Shown: one piece after another, positions 1-5,604 of the stretch | Numbering within the stretch: position 1 is the stretch's first letter | Layout: every line of letters starts with the position of its first letter | Source: an uncultured Flavobacteriales bacterium | GTDB lineage: Bacteria > Bacteroidota > Bacteroidia > Flavobacteriales > Vicingaceae | NCBI GenBank assembly: GCA_913052515.1 | Contig: CAJXFJ010000138.1 | Span: 1-5,604, forward strand | Direction: 5' to 3' | DNA length: 5,604 nt | Notes under the pieces: generated by a model | Databases searched by the model: none | What the model was told of the DNA's origin: nothing | The model's input: only the letters and a program-made list of their open reading frames with translations | Position numbers and translations under genes: made by a program

Positions 1-1
1 A

Positions 2-769
2 GTAAAATTTATTCAAGAAGGTCCTTACAAATACATACCATATCATAAACTATTTAGACGAACTGAAATAATAGATATAGAAGGCTTTGGGAAGTTTGAA
101 GGTATAGCAAATCGTGACTCTTTGAAATATCGCTCTGTTTATGATTTAGAAGATATTAAAACCATGTATCGAGGAACCCTTAGAAGACCGGGTTTTTGTA
201 GAGCATGGGATGCGTTTGTGCAACTTGGCGCAACCGACGATAGTTATACGCTTCCTAATTCAGAAGAAATGACTCATCGAGAATTTATTAACCTTTTTCT
301 TCCGTATAATCCAACCGATTCTGTTGAATTGAAACTTAGACATTACCTTAATCTAGCTCATGATGAGATAGCTCTTTTTGAAAAATTAGAGTGGTTAGAC
401 TTGTTTAAAGATATTCCAGTTGGATTAAAGAATGCAACTCCAGCACAAATTCTTCAAAAAATACTTGAACGTAAATGGACACTTGCACCAACAGATAAAG
501 ATATGATTGTCATGTGGCATAAGTTTAATTATACCTTAAACGGCAACGATTTTGAAAAGCACTCTTCTATGGTAATTAAAGGAAAGAATATGGAAGAAAC
601 AGCAATGGCAATGACTGTAGGTTATCCCGTTGCGATTGCCACTAAAATGATACTAAATGAAGTAATTACTACACCTGGAGTTCATATACCTATTCAAAAA
701 GAAATTTATGAGCCAATTCTAAAAGAGCTTGAAGATTATGGAGTCGTTTTTAACGAAAAGTTAGTCTAA
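2..769 (+). CDS. Saccharopine dehydrogenase family protein, C-terminal part (5' end outside window)
   Basis: The frame is open from base 2 to the TAA at 767-769, giving 255 visible residues with no start codon, so the gene begins left of the window. The TTG at 122 is an internal Leu codon: the family-like sequence runs unbroken before it (KYIPYHKLFRRTE, then GKFEGIANRDSLKYRSVY). Together with RGTLRRPGFCRAWDAF and the closing GYPVAIATKMILNE...GVHIPIQKEIYEPIL pattern, this matches the C-terminal catalytic/substrate domain of saccharopine dehydrogenase. The family oxidatively cleaves saccharopine to glutamate and aminoadipate semialdehyde with NAD(P)+, in lysine degradation or, in some organisms, lysine synthesis. 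The N-terminal Rossmann half is not visible, so cofactor choice and any fused lysine-ketoglutarate reductase cannot be judged. Related carboxynorspermidine dehydrogenases share the fold, but the motifs favour the saccharopine type. The protein is probably cytoplasmic. The gene converges on the minus-strand FAH gene. Confidence 0.9.
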   Translation, partial: VKFIQEGPYKYIPYHKLFRRTEIIDIEGFGKFEGIANRDSLKYRSVYDLEDIKTMYRGTLRRPGFCRAWDAFVQLGATDDSYTLPNSEEMTHREFINLFLPYNPTDSVELKLRHYLNLAHDEIALFEKLEWLDLFKDIPVGLKNATPAQILQKILERKWTLAPTDKDMIVMWHKFNYTLNGNDFEKHSSMVIKGKNMEETAMAMTVGYPVAIATKMILNEVITTPGVHIPIQKEIYEPILKELEDYGVVFNEKLV

Positions 770-785
770 GACTTATTTAACTTTT
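756..785. terminator. Possible bidirectional terminator hairpin at convergent gene ends
   Basis: AAAAGTTA (756-763) and TAACTTTT (778-785) form a perfect 8-bp inverted repeat around a 14-base loop that contains both stop codons (767-769 plus strand, 773-775 minus strand). Each arm lies partly in coding sequence. The stem has only one G-C pair and no clean U tract follows on either strand, so intrinsic termination would be weak. The position is what suggests a shared terminator; chance in AT-rich DNA is a real alternative. Confidence 0.28.
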
Positions 786-1384
786 AGTTCTAATAATTTT
801 TGATCTTCAATCCAGGCTTCAAGTATATCATCTTTATCCACTTTGCCAACACCAGCGGGAGTTCCGGTAAAGATTAAATCACCAATCTTTAGTGTAAAGA
901 ACTGAGAGATATAGGATATTAATCGATTTATAGAAAACAGCATCTCAGAAGTATTACCTTGTTGTTTTACTTCACCATTCTTCAACAATTTAAAATTTAG
1001 TTGATTCAAATTATTAAACGCTGTTTTTGAAATAAATTCACCTAAGGGCGCAGAACCATCAAATGCTTTTGCCTTTTCCCATGGTAAACCTTTCTCTTTT
1101 AGCTTAGCTTGCAAGTCTCTAGCCGTAAAATCAATTCCTACGGTAAGTTCATTATAATATTTGTATGCAAACCGTTCATCAATGTGTTTTCCTAACCGAT
1201 TTATTCGAATGACAATCTCGGCTTCAAAATGAACTTCTGAAGAAAAATCAGGAATAAAAAATGGCTGCTTTTTAGGTAAAAGCGCAGTGTCCGGTTTTAA
1301 AAAGATTACCGGTTCAGTAGGAATTTGATTTTTTAATTCCTTTGCATGATCAGCATAGTTTCTGCCAACACAAATAATCTTCAT
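773..1384 (-). CDS. Fumarylacetoacetate hydrolase family protein, FAHD1-like (acylpyruvase / oxaloacetate decarboxylase type)
   Basis: This 203-aa protein is about the length of a minimal single-domain FAH enzyme. It opens with CVGRNYADHAKEL and follows the mitochondrial FAHD1 pattern closely. H13 and E16 correspond to the FAHD1 catalytic His/Glu pair. The HxExE motif (H52, E54, E56) plus D85 in GIDFTARD supply the divalent-metal ligands. GLPW (99-102) with the K106 region and TGTPAGVG (173-180) complete the active site. FAHD1-type enzymes hydrolyse acylpyruvates and decarboxylate oxaloacetate. Other branches of the family act in aromatic catabolism, so the substrate is inferred. It has no signal peptide and should be cytoplasmic. 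The ATG at 1384 lies 7 bases after the exonuclease stop, so it is probably the last gene of a minus-strand operon. There is no clear Shine-Dalgarno, as is usual in Bacteroidota. All key residues are present. Confidence 0.9.
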   Translation of the reverse strand: MKIICVGRNYADHAKELKNQIPTEPVIFLKPDTALLPKKQPFFIPDFSSEVHFEAEIVIRINRLGKHIDERFAYKYYNELTVGIDFTARDLQAKLKEKGLPWEKAKAFDGSAPLGEFISKTAFNNLNQLNFKLLKNGEVKQQGNTSEMLFSINRLISYISQFFTLKIGDLIFTGTPAGVGKVDKDDILEAWIEDQKLLELKVK

Positions 1385-1391
1385 AAGAGAG

Positions 1392-2159
1392 TTACTGATT
1401 AAACGATTTTAGTTTAATTGCCGTAAGCACCTTTTTGGTATACAAAGGAAAATCGCCATCCATCATCCAAGCATAATACGAAGGTTGCTTTTCCAAAATT
1501 TCAGTTACCGCTTTTCCTTTATGCTTTCCAAAATTAAATACTTCGACTCCTTCATCATTTAATACGATGCGACCCATTAGGTCAACATTTCTATTGCGCT
1601 GTGAAAATTCTGCTAAAAAGCTAACATCGTTTTCGAGTTCATCATATTTCTCTATTTGTGCTTCAAGAACTTCATAAGTGGCTTTTATATCTGCTTCAGC
1701 ACTATGCGCATTAATCAATTCTTTATCACAATAAAATTTATAGGCAGCTACCAGAGTGCGCTGTTCCATTTTATGGAAAATATTCTGCACATCAACCAAC
1801 TTACGATTTTCTAAATCAAAATCTACACCTACTCTCAAAAACTCTTCAACTAATAAAGGAACATCAAACTTGTTTGAATTAAAACCTGCTAAATCACTAT
1901 TGCCAATAAATTGAGCTAAACTTTTAGCTAGTGCTCTAAATGTAGGTTCATCCTTCACATCTTCATCATAGATGCCATGAATTTCTGATGATTCCTTTGG
2001 AATGGGCATTTCAGGGTTGACGCGTCTTGTTTTTACTTCCTTTTTCCCATCAGGATGAATTTTCATGATGGAAATCTCAACAATTCGATCTTTAGCAACA
2101 TCAACACCAGTAGTTTCTAAGTCAAAAAATACGATTGGTTTTTTAAGATTTAAGCTCAT
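1392..2159 (-). CDS. DnaQ-like DEDDh 3'-5' exonuclease with ExoX-like C-terminal domain
   Basis: The 255-aa protein has a complete DEDDh exonuclease core over residues 8-172. Exo I is FFDLETTG with D13 and E15, Exo II is FNSNKFDVPLL with D99, and Exo III is HSAEAD with H152 and D157. These residues bind the two metal ions that hydrolyse DNA or RNA from the 3' end. Residues about 205-250 (FNFGKHKGK, then YYAWMMDGDFP) match the small module found C-terminal in ExoX-like exonucleases. That makes a repair or nucleic-acid-processing exonuclease more likely than the replicative epsilon subunit, although the exact substrate cannot be read from sequence. It should be cytoplasmic. The start ATG lies 5 bases after the stop of the large envelope-protein gene, implying co-transcription. 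No residue needed for catalysis is missing. Confidence 0.92.
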   Translation of the reverse strand: MSLNLKKPIVFFDLETTGVDVAKDRIVEISIMKIHPDGKKEVKTRRVNPEMPIPKESSEIHGIYDEDVKDEPTFRALAKSLAQFIGNSDLAGFNSNKFDVPLLVEEFLRVGVDFDLENRKLVDVQNIFHKMEQRTLVAAYKFYCDKELINAHSAEADIKATYEVLEAQIEKYDELENDVSFLAEFSQRNRNVDLMGRIVLNDEGVEVFNFGKHKGKAVTEILEKQPSYYAWMMDGDFPLYTKKVLTAIKLKSFNQ

Positions 2160-2164
2160 GCTTT

Positions 2165-5100
2165 TTACTTTACAAAGATTCTTACGTATTGGTATTTTTC
2201 ATAAGTACTCTTATTGGTATCCCAATCACCTTTGTATTCTGGTCCTGTAATTAAGGTGTTTATATCAACAAAGTTATATTGACTTTCTTTAATGCCTTTT
2301 GCTTTAAATATTTCTTCCAACAGCCTTTTAGTATCATAAGCTCTTCGCTTAGTTAAGATACTATTTGTCTTCCAAGTTTTAGTTGGGACTTTAGAAGCAC
2401 TAGAAGTAATTACAATATCGGCATAACCTCTAAGTTCAACTAGTTTGGCAATATCATTTACAAACATGACAAATTCATTGTTTTGCTGATTGATGTCTTT
2501 TGCATTATAAATGAAATAGCGTTGAAAATAAGCAATTACACCTACTAACTCTTCAGGTTTTGGATACGTTTCTTGCACATCTTCAACACCTTCTACATTC
2601 ATGGTATAAGAGCGAACTTGATCAAACGGTAATGGGGTGTATTTGAATGTGTTTTTGTCAACACGAACAAATTTAAACTCTTTACCATCTTCATTTACAA
2701 TAATAATTTCGTTTTGATCGGGTGCATTTGCTTCATAGATAATACGGTAAGCTTGGTCAGGATTTAGTTTCTGATAATTGAATGCTTCTACTTTATCCGT
2801 AGTTTCCTCTTGCATTAAATTATCATTTTCGTTAACCAATCTAACCTTATAAAGTGGCTCATAGATATATAAACCTTCGTCTATTTTTCTAAATGGCATT
2901 AAATCATAATTGTCATTAGCCACAACTAATTTTACATCTTCTGGGTAATCTCCTTCAAATTGGATGTAATATGTTTTATTAATATCTAAATCCATGAAGT
3001 TAAACTTACCAACGCTATCAGTAGCTGCCGAGTTTAAAAGAACTTGATCATAATCAAGCAATAGTACCTTTAATCCAATTACCGGGTAGTCATCTGCTGT
3101 AACAGCTCCTTCTATATCCGTAAGCTGTTCAACCGGTGCACCATATTTCATTGGAGCATATTGGTAAACTCCTTGAGCAATTTTTTGGAAAGCTAGAATT
3201 TCTCCATTTTCATTTCTTAGTATTATTTCTGGGTCCTCAGGGAAATCACCGTCAAATACAATACGATATGATTTATCTAAATCTAGCTTTTGGAAATTAA
3301 ATTCACCAACTTCATCTGTAGTTTCTTGCTGAAGAACTCCATCGGTTTGCATGTCTTCAAGTCTAACATTTAAACCTGCAAGTGGGTCTCCATTCTTTTT
3401 AACTTGTCCTTCTATGGCTTGTGCCTGAATACCATAGTATTCATATGGGAAAAGGGCAGGTACAAAAATATAAGTACTGTCGTCAATCTTTTCAAAGGTT
3501 AAGGTTTCTCCTTGGTCATTCTTCAAGTCAATATTATAGCCTTGAATTGGATTATCTCCATCTGTAATTACACGAATTAAATAGGTTTTGGTAGGGTCTA
3601 ATTCAGCAAAATTAAATACACCCACATCATCTGTTTCTGTTTTTTGTAGCAAGTCTTCTTGTTCGTTAAGCAATAGAATTTTTATGCTATCTAAAGGCTC
3701 TCCATCTTTAGTTAAACCACCTTTTACTGCTGCAAATGCAACTGGGGCTGGTGTGATTTTATCTAAGCCATCTCCAACTCGAACAGGCTTTAATTGAATT
3801 TCTTTATAAATTTCTTGGTAGTTGGCACTTGCAGGTACATAAATGTCTTCTTCATAGCTTTGATAGGCTGCTGCTTCATAAATAAAATGATAACTTTTAT
3901 TGGGCTCTAGTATGGCAGAAAATTGTCCATCTCTAGCTCTTGGTGTGTAAACTCCAATCAAGTCACCGGTCTCATTGTCTGTAATTGTAACAGCAGCTCC
4001 TGCAGGAGGTACTCTCTTATCTATGAATGTAAATTCTCCTCGATATAAAGTCAAAGATTTCTCTTCTGCATCGATTAATTCAAGCATATAGACGTCCTTT
4101 TCGCCATAGCCATCTTCTTTAAATGAAGAAAAGTAAGCCCTTTTGCCATCAGGGGAAGTCACAAAGAAAACATCGTCATCAACAGAATTAATAGGGTAAC
4201 CTAGGTTCTTGGGCTCTGTCCAACCAGAATCTGTTAGCTCGCTAAACATAAAGTCGTAACCGCCCATACTTTGGTGTCCATTGGAACTAAAGTACATGGT
4301 TTTGCCATCTGGGTGCATAAAAACACCATCTTCATCATATTTGGAGTTTAAGATAGGGCCTGCATTTCTTGAAAGCGCCCATTTACCTGTTGGCAACATT
4401 TTACAGTAGTAAATATCTTTTCCTCCAAATCCGCCTTCACGGTCACTTACAAAATATAAAGTTTTGCCATCAGGTGTAACAGTAACATGAGTTTCATAAG
4501 CATCTGAATTTATATCAGAGCCTAGTTTCTCGGGAGTTGACCAGATTTCGTAACCAGATGAATCATATTCAAATTCACTTTTATATAACTCGCCATTTCC
4601 GTTTATATCTCTATATATGTATAGGGTTTGTCCATCAATGGATAGGTTAACAGTCGCTTCATGACCAGCCGTATTAATGTTTAAGGGTTTCGGCTCTTGC
4701 CAAACATCTTCAATCACATACGAAACATAAATGTCTTCGAATAGCATTCCATCAATAGGATCATAAATCTCATTGTTAGAGCTATCCTCTCTTAGTCTTC
4801 TAGAAGTAAAATAAACGGCAGATTCATCAATGGTAATCACAGGGCTAAAGTCAGGGTAAAAACCATTGAGTTTCTCACCTAAATTTCTCGTTTTGATATT
4901 TACGGGATTTTGAATTGCTGTTTTAGCAAATTCAGTCATATTAACTTCACGCTCAACAGCTTTCCATAAATAATGCTTGTCGTTTATATACGTCTTAAAC
5001 GTCTTAAAACTTACTGCCGCATCATCAAACTGATAGTCATGATGTTGTGCTTTTCCTAAATAATACCAAGTGTCAACAGGTGCTTTTTTTTCTTTTGGAT

Positions 5101-5407
5101 CAAAGGGGGTATAATTTGCACTAACTGATTCACTAGCCATTTTTAAGTAGGGAATGGCCTTTGCTTTTTCTTCTCTGTTAAATGAATTAAGAATGGCTAC
5201 ACCAATGTTGTAATTGACATTTGCATTGGATTTGTACTTTTCTTGTTCATATAGCTTCATGAAAATTGGAAGAGCTGTTGAAAAGCGTTTTTCATCCATG
5301 AGGTATAAAGCTTCAGTAAACTGTTCTTTATCACTCAATTGAGCTTGAAGTTGTATTGCATTTAAAAAAGAAATACAAACGAGGGCTATTCTTAAAACTT
5401 GATTCAT
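2165..5407 (-). CDS. Large envelope protein: signal peptide, TPR-like, PD40 propeller, CRD-like repeats, OmpA-like C-terminus
   Basis: This 1080-aa protein is probably periplasmic or outer-membrane associated. Residues 1-22 form a signal peptide with likely cleavage after LQA; C11 lies inside the hydrophobic stretch and does not form a lipobox. Residues about 25-165 are helical and TPR-like (YNIGVAILN, TWYYLGKAQ). Residues about 180-445 hold at least five PD40 units, for example TPDGKTLYFVSD (311-322), HPDGKTMYFSS (365-375) and SPDGKRAYFSS (418-428), forming a beta-propeller. Residues about 453-540 are a carboxypeptidase-regulatory-like domain. Four related repeats follow (558-926), then an OmpA-like domain (about 955-1080). 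The order resembles the T9SS-linked lipoprotein PorE of Porphyromonas, but this protein is longer, is not evidently a lipoprotein and has extra repeats, so orthology is not claimed. The ATG at 5407 directly precedes the signal peptide. It is the first gene of the minus-strand cluster. A structural or peptidoglycan-tethering role is inferred. Confidence 0.88.
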   Translation of the reverse strand: MNQVLRIALVCISFLNAIQLQAQLSDKEQFTEALYLMDEKRFSTALPIFMKLYEQEKYKSNANVNYNIGVAILNSFNREEKAKAIPYLKMASESVSANYTPFDPKEKKAPVDTWYYLGKAQHHDYQFDDAAVSFKTFKTYINDKHYLWKAVEREVNMTEFAKTAIQNPVNIKTRNLGEKLNGFYPDFSPVITIDESAVYFTSRRLREDSSNNEIYDPIDGMLFEDIYVSYVIEDVWQEPKPLNINTAGHEATVNLSIDGQTLYIYRDINGNGELYKSEFEYDSSGYEIWSTPEKLGSDINSDAYETHVTVTPDGKTLYFVSDREGGFGGKDIYYCKMLPTGKWALSRNAGPILNSKYDEDGVFMHPDGKTMYFSSNGHQSMGGYDFMFSELTDSGWTEPKNLGYPINSVDDDVFFVTSPDGKRAYFSSFKEDGYGEKDVYMLELIDAEEKSLTLYRGEFTFIDKRVPPAGAAVTITDNETGDLIGVYTPRARDGQFSAILEPNKSYHFIYEAAAYQSYEEDIYVPASANYQEIYKEIQLKPVRVGDGLDKITPAPVAFAAVKGGLTKDGEPLDSIKILLLNEQEDLLQKTETDDVGVFNFAELDPTKTYLIRVITDGDNPIQGYNIDLKNDQGETLTFEKIDDSTYIFVPALFPYEYYGIQAQAIEGQVKKNGDPLAGLNVRLEDMQTDGVLQQETTDEVGEFNFQKLDLDKSYRIVFDGDFPEDPEIILRNENGEILAFQKIAQGVYQYAPMKYGAPVEQLTDIEGAVTADDYPVIGLKVLLLDYDQVLLNSAATDSVGKFNFMDLDINKTYYIQFEGDYPEDVKLVVANDNYDLMPFRKIDEGLYIYEPLYKVRLVNENDNLMQEETTDKVEAFNYQKLNPDQAYRIIYEANAPDQNEIIIVNEDGKEFKFVRVDKNTFKYTPLPFDQVRSYTMNVEGVEDVQETYPKPEELVGVIAYFQRYFIYNAKDINQQNNEFVMFVNDIAKLVELRGYADIVITSSASKVPTKTWKTNSILTKRRAYDTKRLLEEIFKAKGIKESQYNFVDINTLITGPEYKGDWDTNKSTYEKYQYVRIFVK
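2171..2545 (-). other. OmpA-like C-terminal domain with altered peptidoglycan-binding motif
   Basis: Residues about 955-1079 of the large protein follow the OmpA-C fold plan: YFQRYFIYNAKDI, a helix, a strand ADIVITSSASKVPT, then NSILTKRRAYDTKRLL, and a final strand KYQYVRIFVK. The last helix fits the OmpA consensus N-x2-L-[ST]-x2-RA, retaining the Arg that contacts diaminopimelate. The usual G-H-T-D motif that supplies the binding Asp is replaced by TSSASKVPT. Classical peptidoglycan binding is therefore uncertain. Confidence 0.7.
2630..3736 (-). repeat. Four tandem protein repeats of about 75-95 residues (coding)
   Basis: Within the envelope protein, R1 (residues 558-650), R2 (664-752), R3 (764-852) and R4 (853-926) share one pattern. 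A head EGxVxxDGxPLxGL is followed by a strand ending before TTDxVGxFNFxxLDxxKxYxI, then xIxLxNxxGExLxFxKIDxGxYxYxPL. The DxVGxFNF centre appears as DDVGVFNF, DEVGEFNF, DSVGKFNF and DKVEAFNY. The head resembles carboxypeptidase-regulatory/transthyretin-like beta-sandwich repeats. Copies are clearly related but diverged in both protein and DNA, so the duplications are old. R4 is most like R2 in its central part and lacks the head. Confidence 0.85.
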
Positions 5408-5433
5408 AATCTTAATTGGCTAGATCATATTTG

Positions 5434-5446
5434 ATTTGTTACAAAT
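5434..5446. promoter_or_regulatory. 13-bp palindrome overlapping the -7 element and predicted transcription start
   Basis: ATTTGT (5434-5439) and ACAAAT (5441-5446) are perfect inverted arms around a single base. The palindrome covers half of the TAnnTTTG element and the likely start site, where a dimeric repressor would block transcription. No regulator gene is in the window and AT-rich palindromes arise by chance, so this is only a candidate operator. Confidence 0.2.
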
Positions 5447-5474
5447 ATATTTTATTCAGTGAATTAAATGCCAA
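5442..5474 (-). promoter_or_regulatory. Probable Bacteroidota-type promoter for the envelope protein-exonuclease-FAH cluster
   Basis: Reading the minus strand, TTG (5474-5472) is followed after 22 bases by TATATTTG (5449-5442). This fits the Bacteroidota sigma-A pattern TTG, about 17-23 bases, TAnnTTTG. The predicted transcript would start near 5435-5438, leaving a leader of about 30 bases before the ATG at 5407. The leader has no clear Shine-Dalgarno. TTG is a short motif and easily matched by chance; the full TAnnTTTG at this location is the stronger evidence. Confidence 0.55.
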
Positions 5475-5513
5475 CTAATTGCGGTTAATCTCTAACAAAT
5501 TGACATTAATCGA

Positions 5514-5604
5514 TTAAATACTTCTATTGATGTCAAAATTCTCAAGAATAGTTGCAACTCGTTGAACAAAACTTCCGCCCAGTGAGCCATCAACTACTCG
5601 GTGG
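5514..5604 (-). CDS. 2-oxo acid dehydrogenase complex E2 acyltransferase, C-terminal end (5' part outside window)
   Basis: Twenty-nine codons are readable from 5603 down to the TAA at 5516-5514, too short for a standard ORF listing. The peptide begins HRVVDGSLGG and ends ATILENFDINRSI. HRVVDG is the active-site end of the DHRxxDG motif of dihydrolipoamide acyltransferases, in which the His acts as general base in acyl transfer between lipoamide and CoA. The gene therefore encodes the core E2 subunit of a pyruvate, 2-oxoglutarate or branched-chain 2-oxo acid dehydrogenase complex in the cytoplasm. Which complex cannot be settled from this tail; the branched-chain type is plausible. It lies upstream of the envelope gene on the same strand, with 106 bases between. 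I see no convincing terminator after its stop, so read-through into the cluster is possible. Confidence 0.87.
   Translation of the reverse strand, partial: HRVVDGSLGGSFVQRVATILENFDINRSI

Noticed and set aside
122..769. TTG at 122 as the start of a 215-aa gene
   Set aside because: The same frame stays open to base 2 and encodes family-typical saccharopine dehydrogenase sequence before the TTG, so this is an internal Leu codon of a gene cut by the edge.
2065..2250. 61-aa plus-strand open frame
   Set aside because: It is antisense to the exonuclease start and the envelope protein end, with no recognisable protein pattern. It is a shadow of real minus-strand genes.
2630..3736. Repeat region as a recent DNA duplication or phase-variable tract
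   Set aside because: Copies differ at most bases and no identical long stretches or short-unit runs are visible, so the duplications are old.
3588..3797. 69-aa Ser-rich plus-strand open frame
   Set aside because: It lies antisense inside the first repeat region of the envelope protein; its composition reflects the complementary coding strand.
5375..5377. Cys at residue 11 of the envelope protein as a lipoprotein cysteine
   Set aside because: The preceding ALV does not fit a lipobox, and the Cys sits inside the hydrophobic core with the hydrophobic stretch continuing after it.
5408..5513. Terminator or small RNA in the 106-base intergenic region
   Set aside because: I found only 5-6-bp AT-rich arms or widely spaced TTGGC/GCCAA, with no stable stem and T run.
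5506..5517. 12-bp perfect palindrome TTAATCGATTAA over the E2 stop codon
   Set aside because: It has no loop for a hairpin and no following T tract, and half of it is coding. It is likely chance in AT-rich DNA.

Overview
The window looks like chromosomal DNA from a Bacteroidota bacterium (Flavobacteriia/Cytophagia type; I cannot resolve the genus). It is AT-rich, the starts lack clear Shine-Dalgarno sequences, a promoter of the Bacteroidota form (TTG, then TAnnTTTG) precedes the large minus-strand gene, and that gene encodes a TPR / PD40 propeller / carboxypeptidase-regulatory-like / OmpA-like envelope protein, an architecture typical of this phylum.

Layout from left to right: (1) the 3' part of a plus-strand saccharopine dehydrogenase-type gene, cut by the left edge and ending at 769. 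(2) A convergent junction with only 3 bases between stop codons, spanned by an AT-rich inverted repeat. (3) A tight minus-strand cluster, transcribed right to left: a 1080-aa envelope protein (5407 to 2165), a DEDDh 3'-5' exonuclease with an ExoX-like C-terminal module (2159 to 1392) and a FAHD1-like fumarylacetoacetate hydrolase family enzyme (1384 to 773). Gaps of 5 and 7 bases suggest one transcript. (4) A 106-base intergenic region with the probable promoter. (5) The last 29 codons of a 2-oxo acid dehydrogenase E2 acyltransferase gene, also minus strand and cut by the right edge.

The saccharopine dehydrogenase and E2 fragments belong to amino-acid and 2-oxo-acid catabolism, and the FAH enzyme probably acts on oxaloacetate or acylpyruvates. 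The envelope protein is the least ordinary item. It carries a signal peptide, a TPR-like region, a PD40 propeller, a first regulatory-like domain, four tandem repeats of about 75-95 residues (the last lacking its head) and an OmpA-like C-terminus whose usual peptidoglycan-binding Asp motif is replaced. Its overall plan resembles T9SS-associated PorE, but it lacks a lipobox and no PorP/SprF-type partner is visible. I see no mobile element, CRISPR array, tRNA or rRNA. Most of the window is ordinary housekeeping sequence, and I do not claim a new system here.
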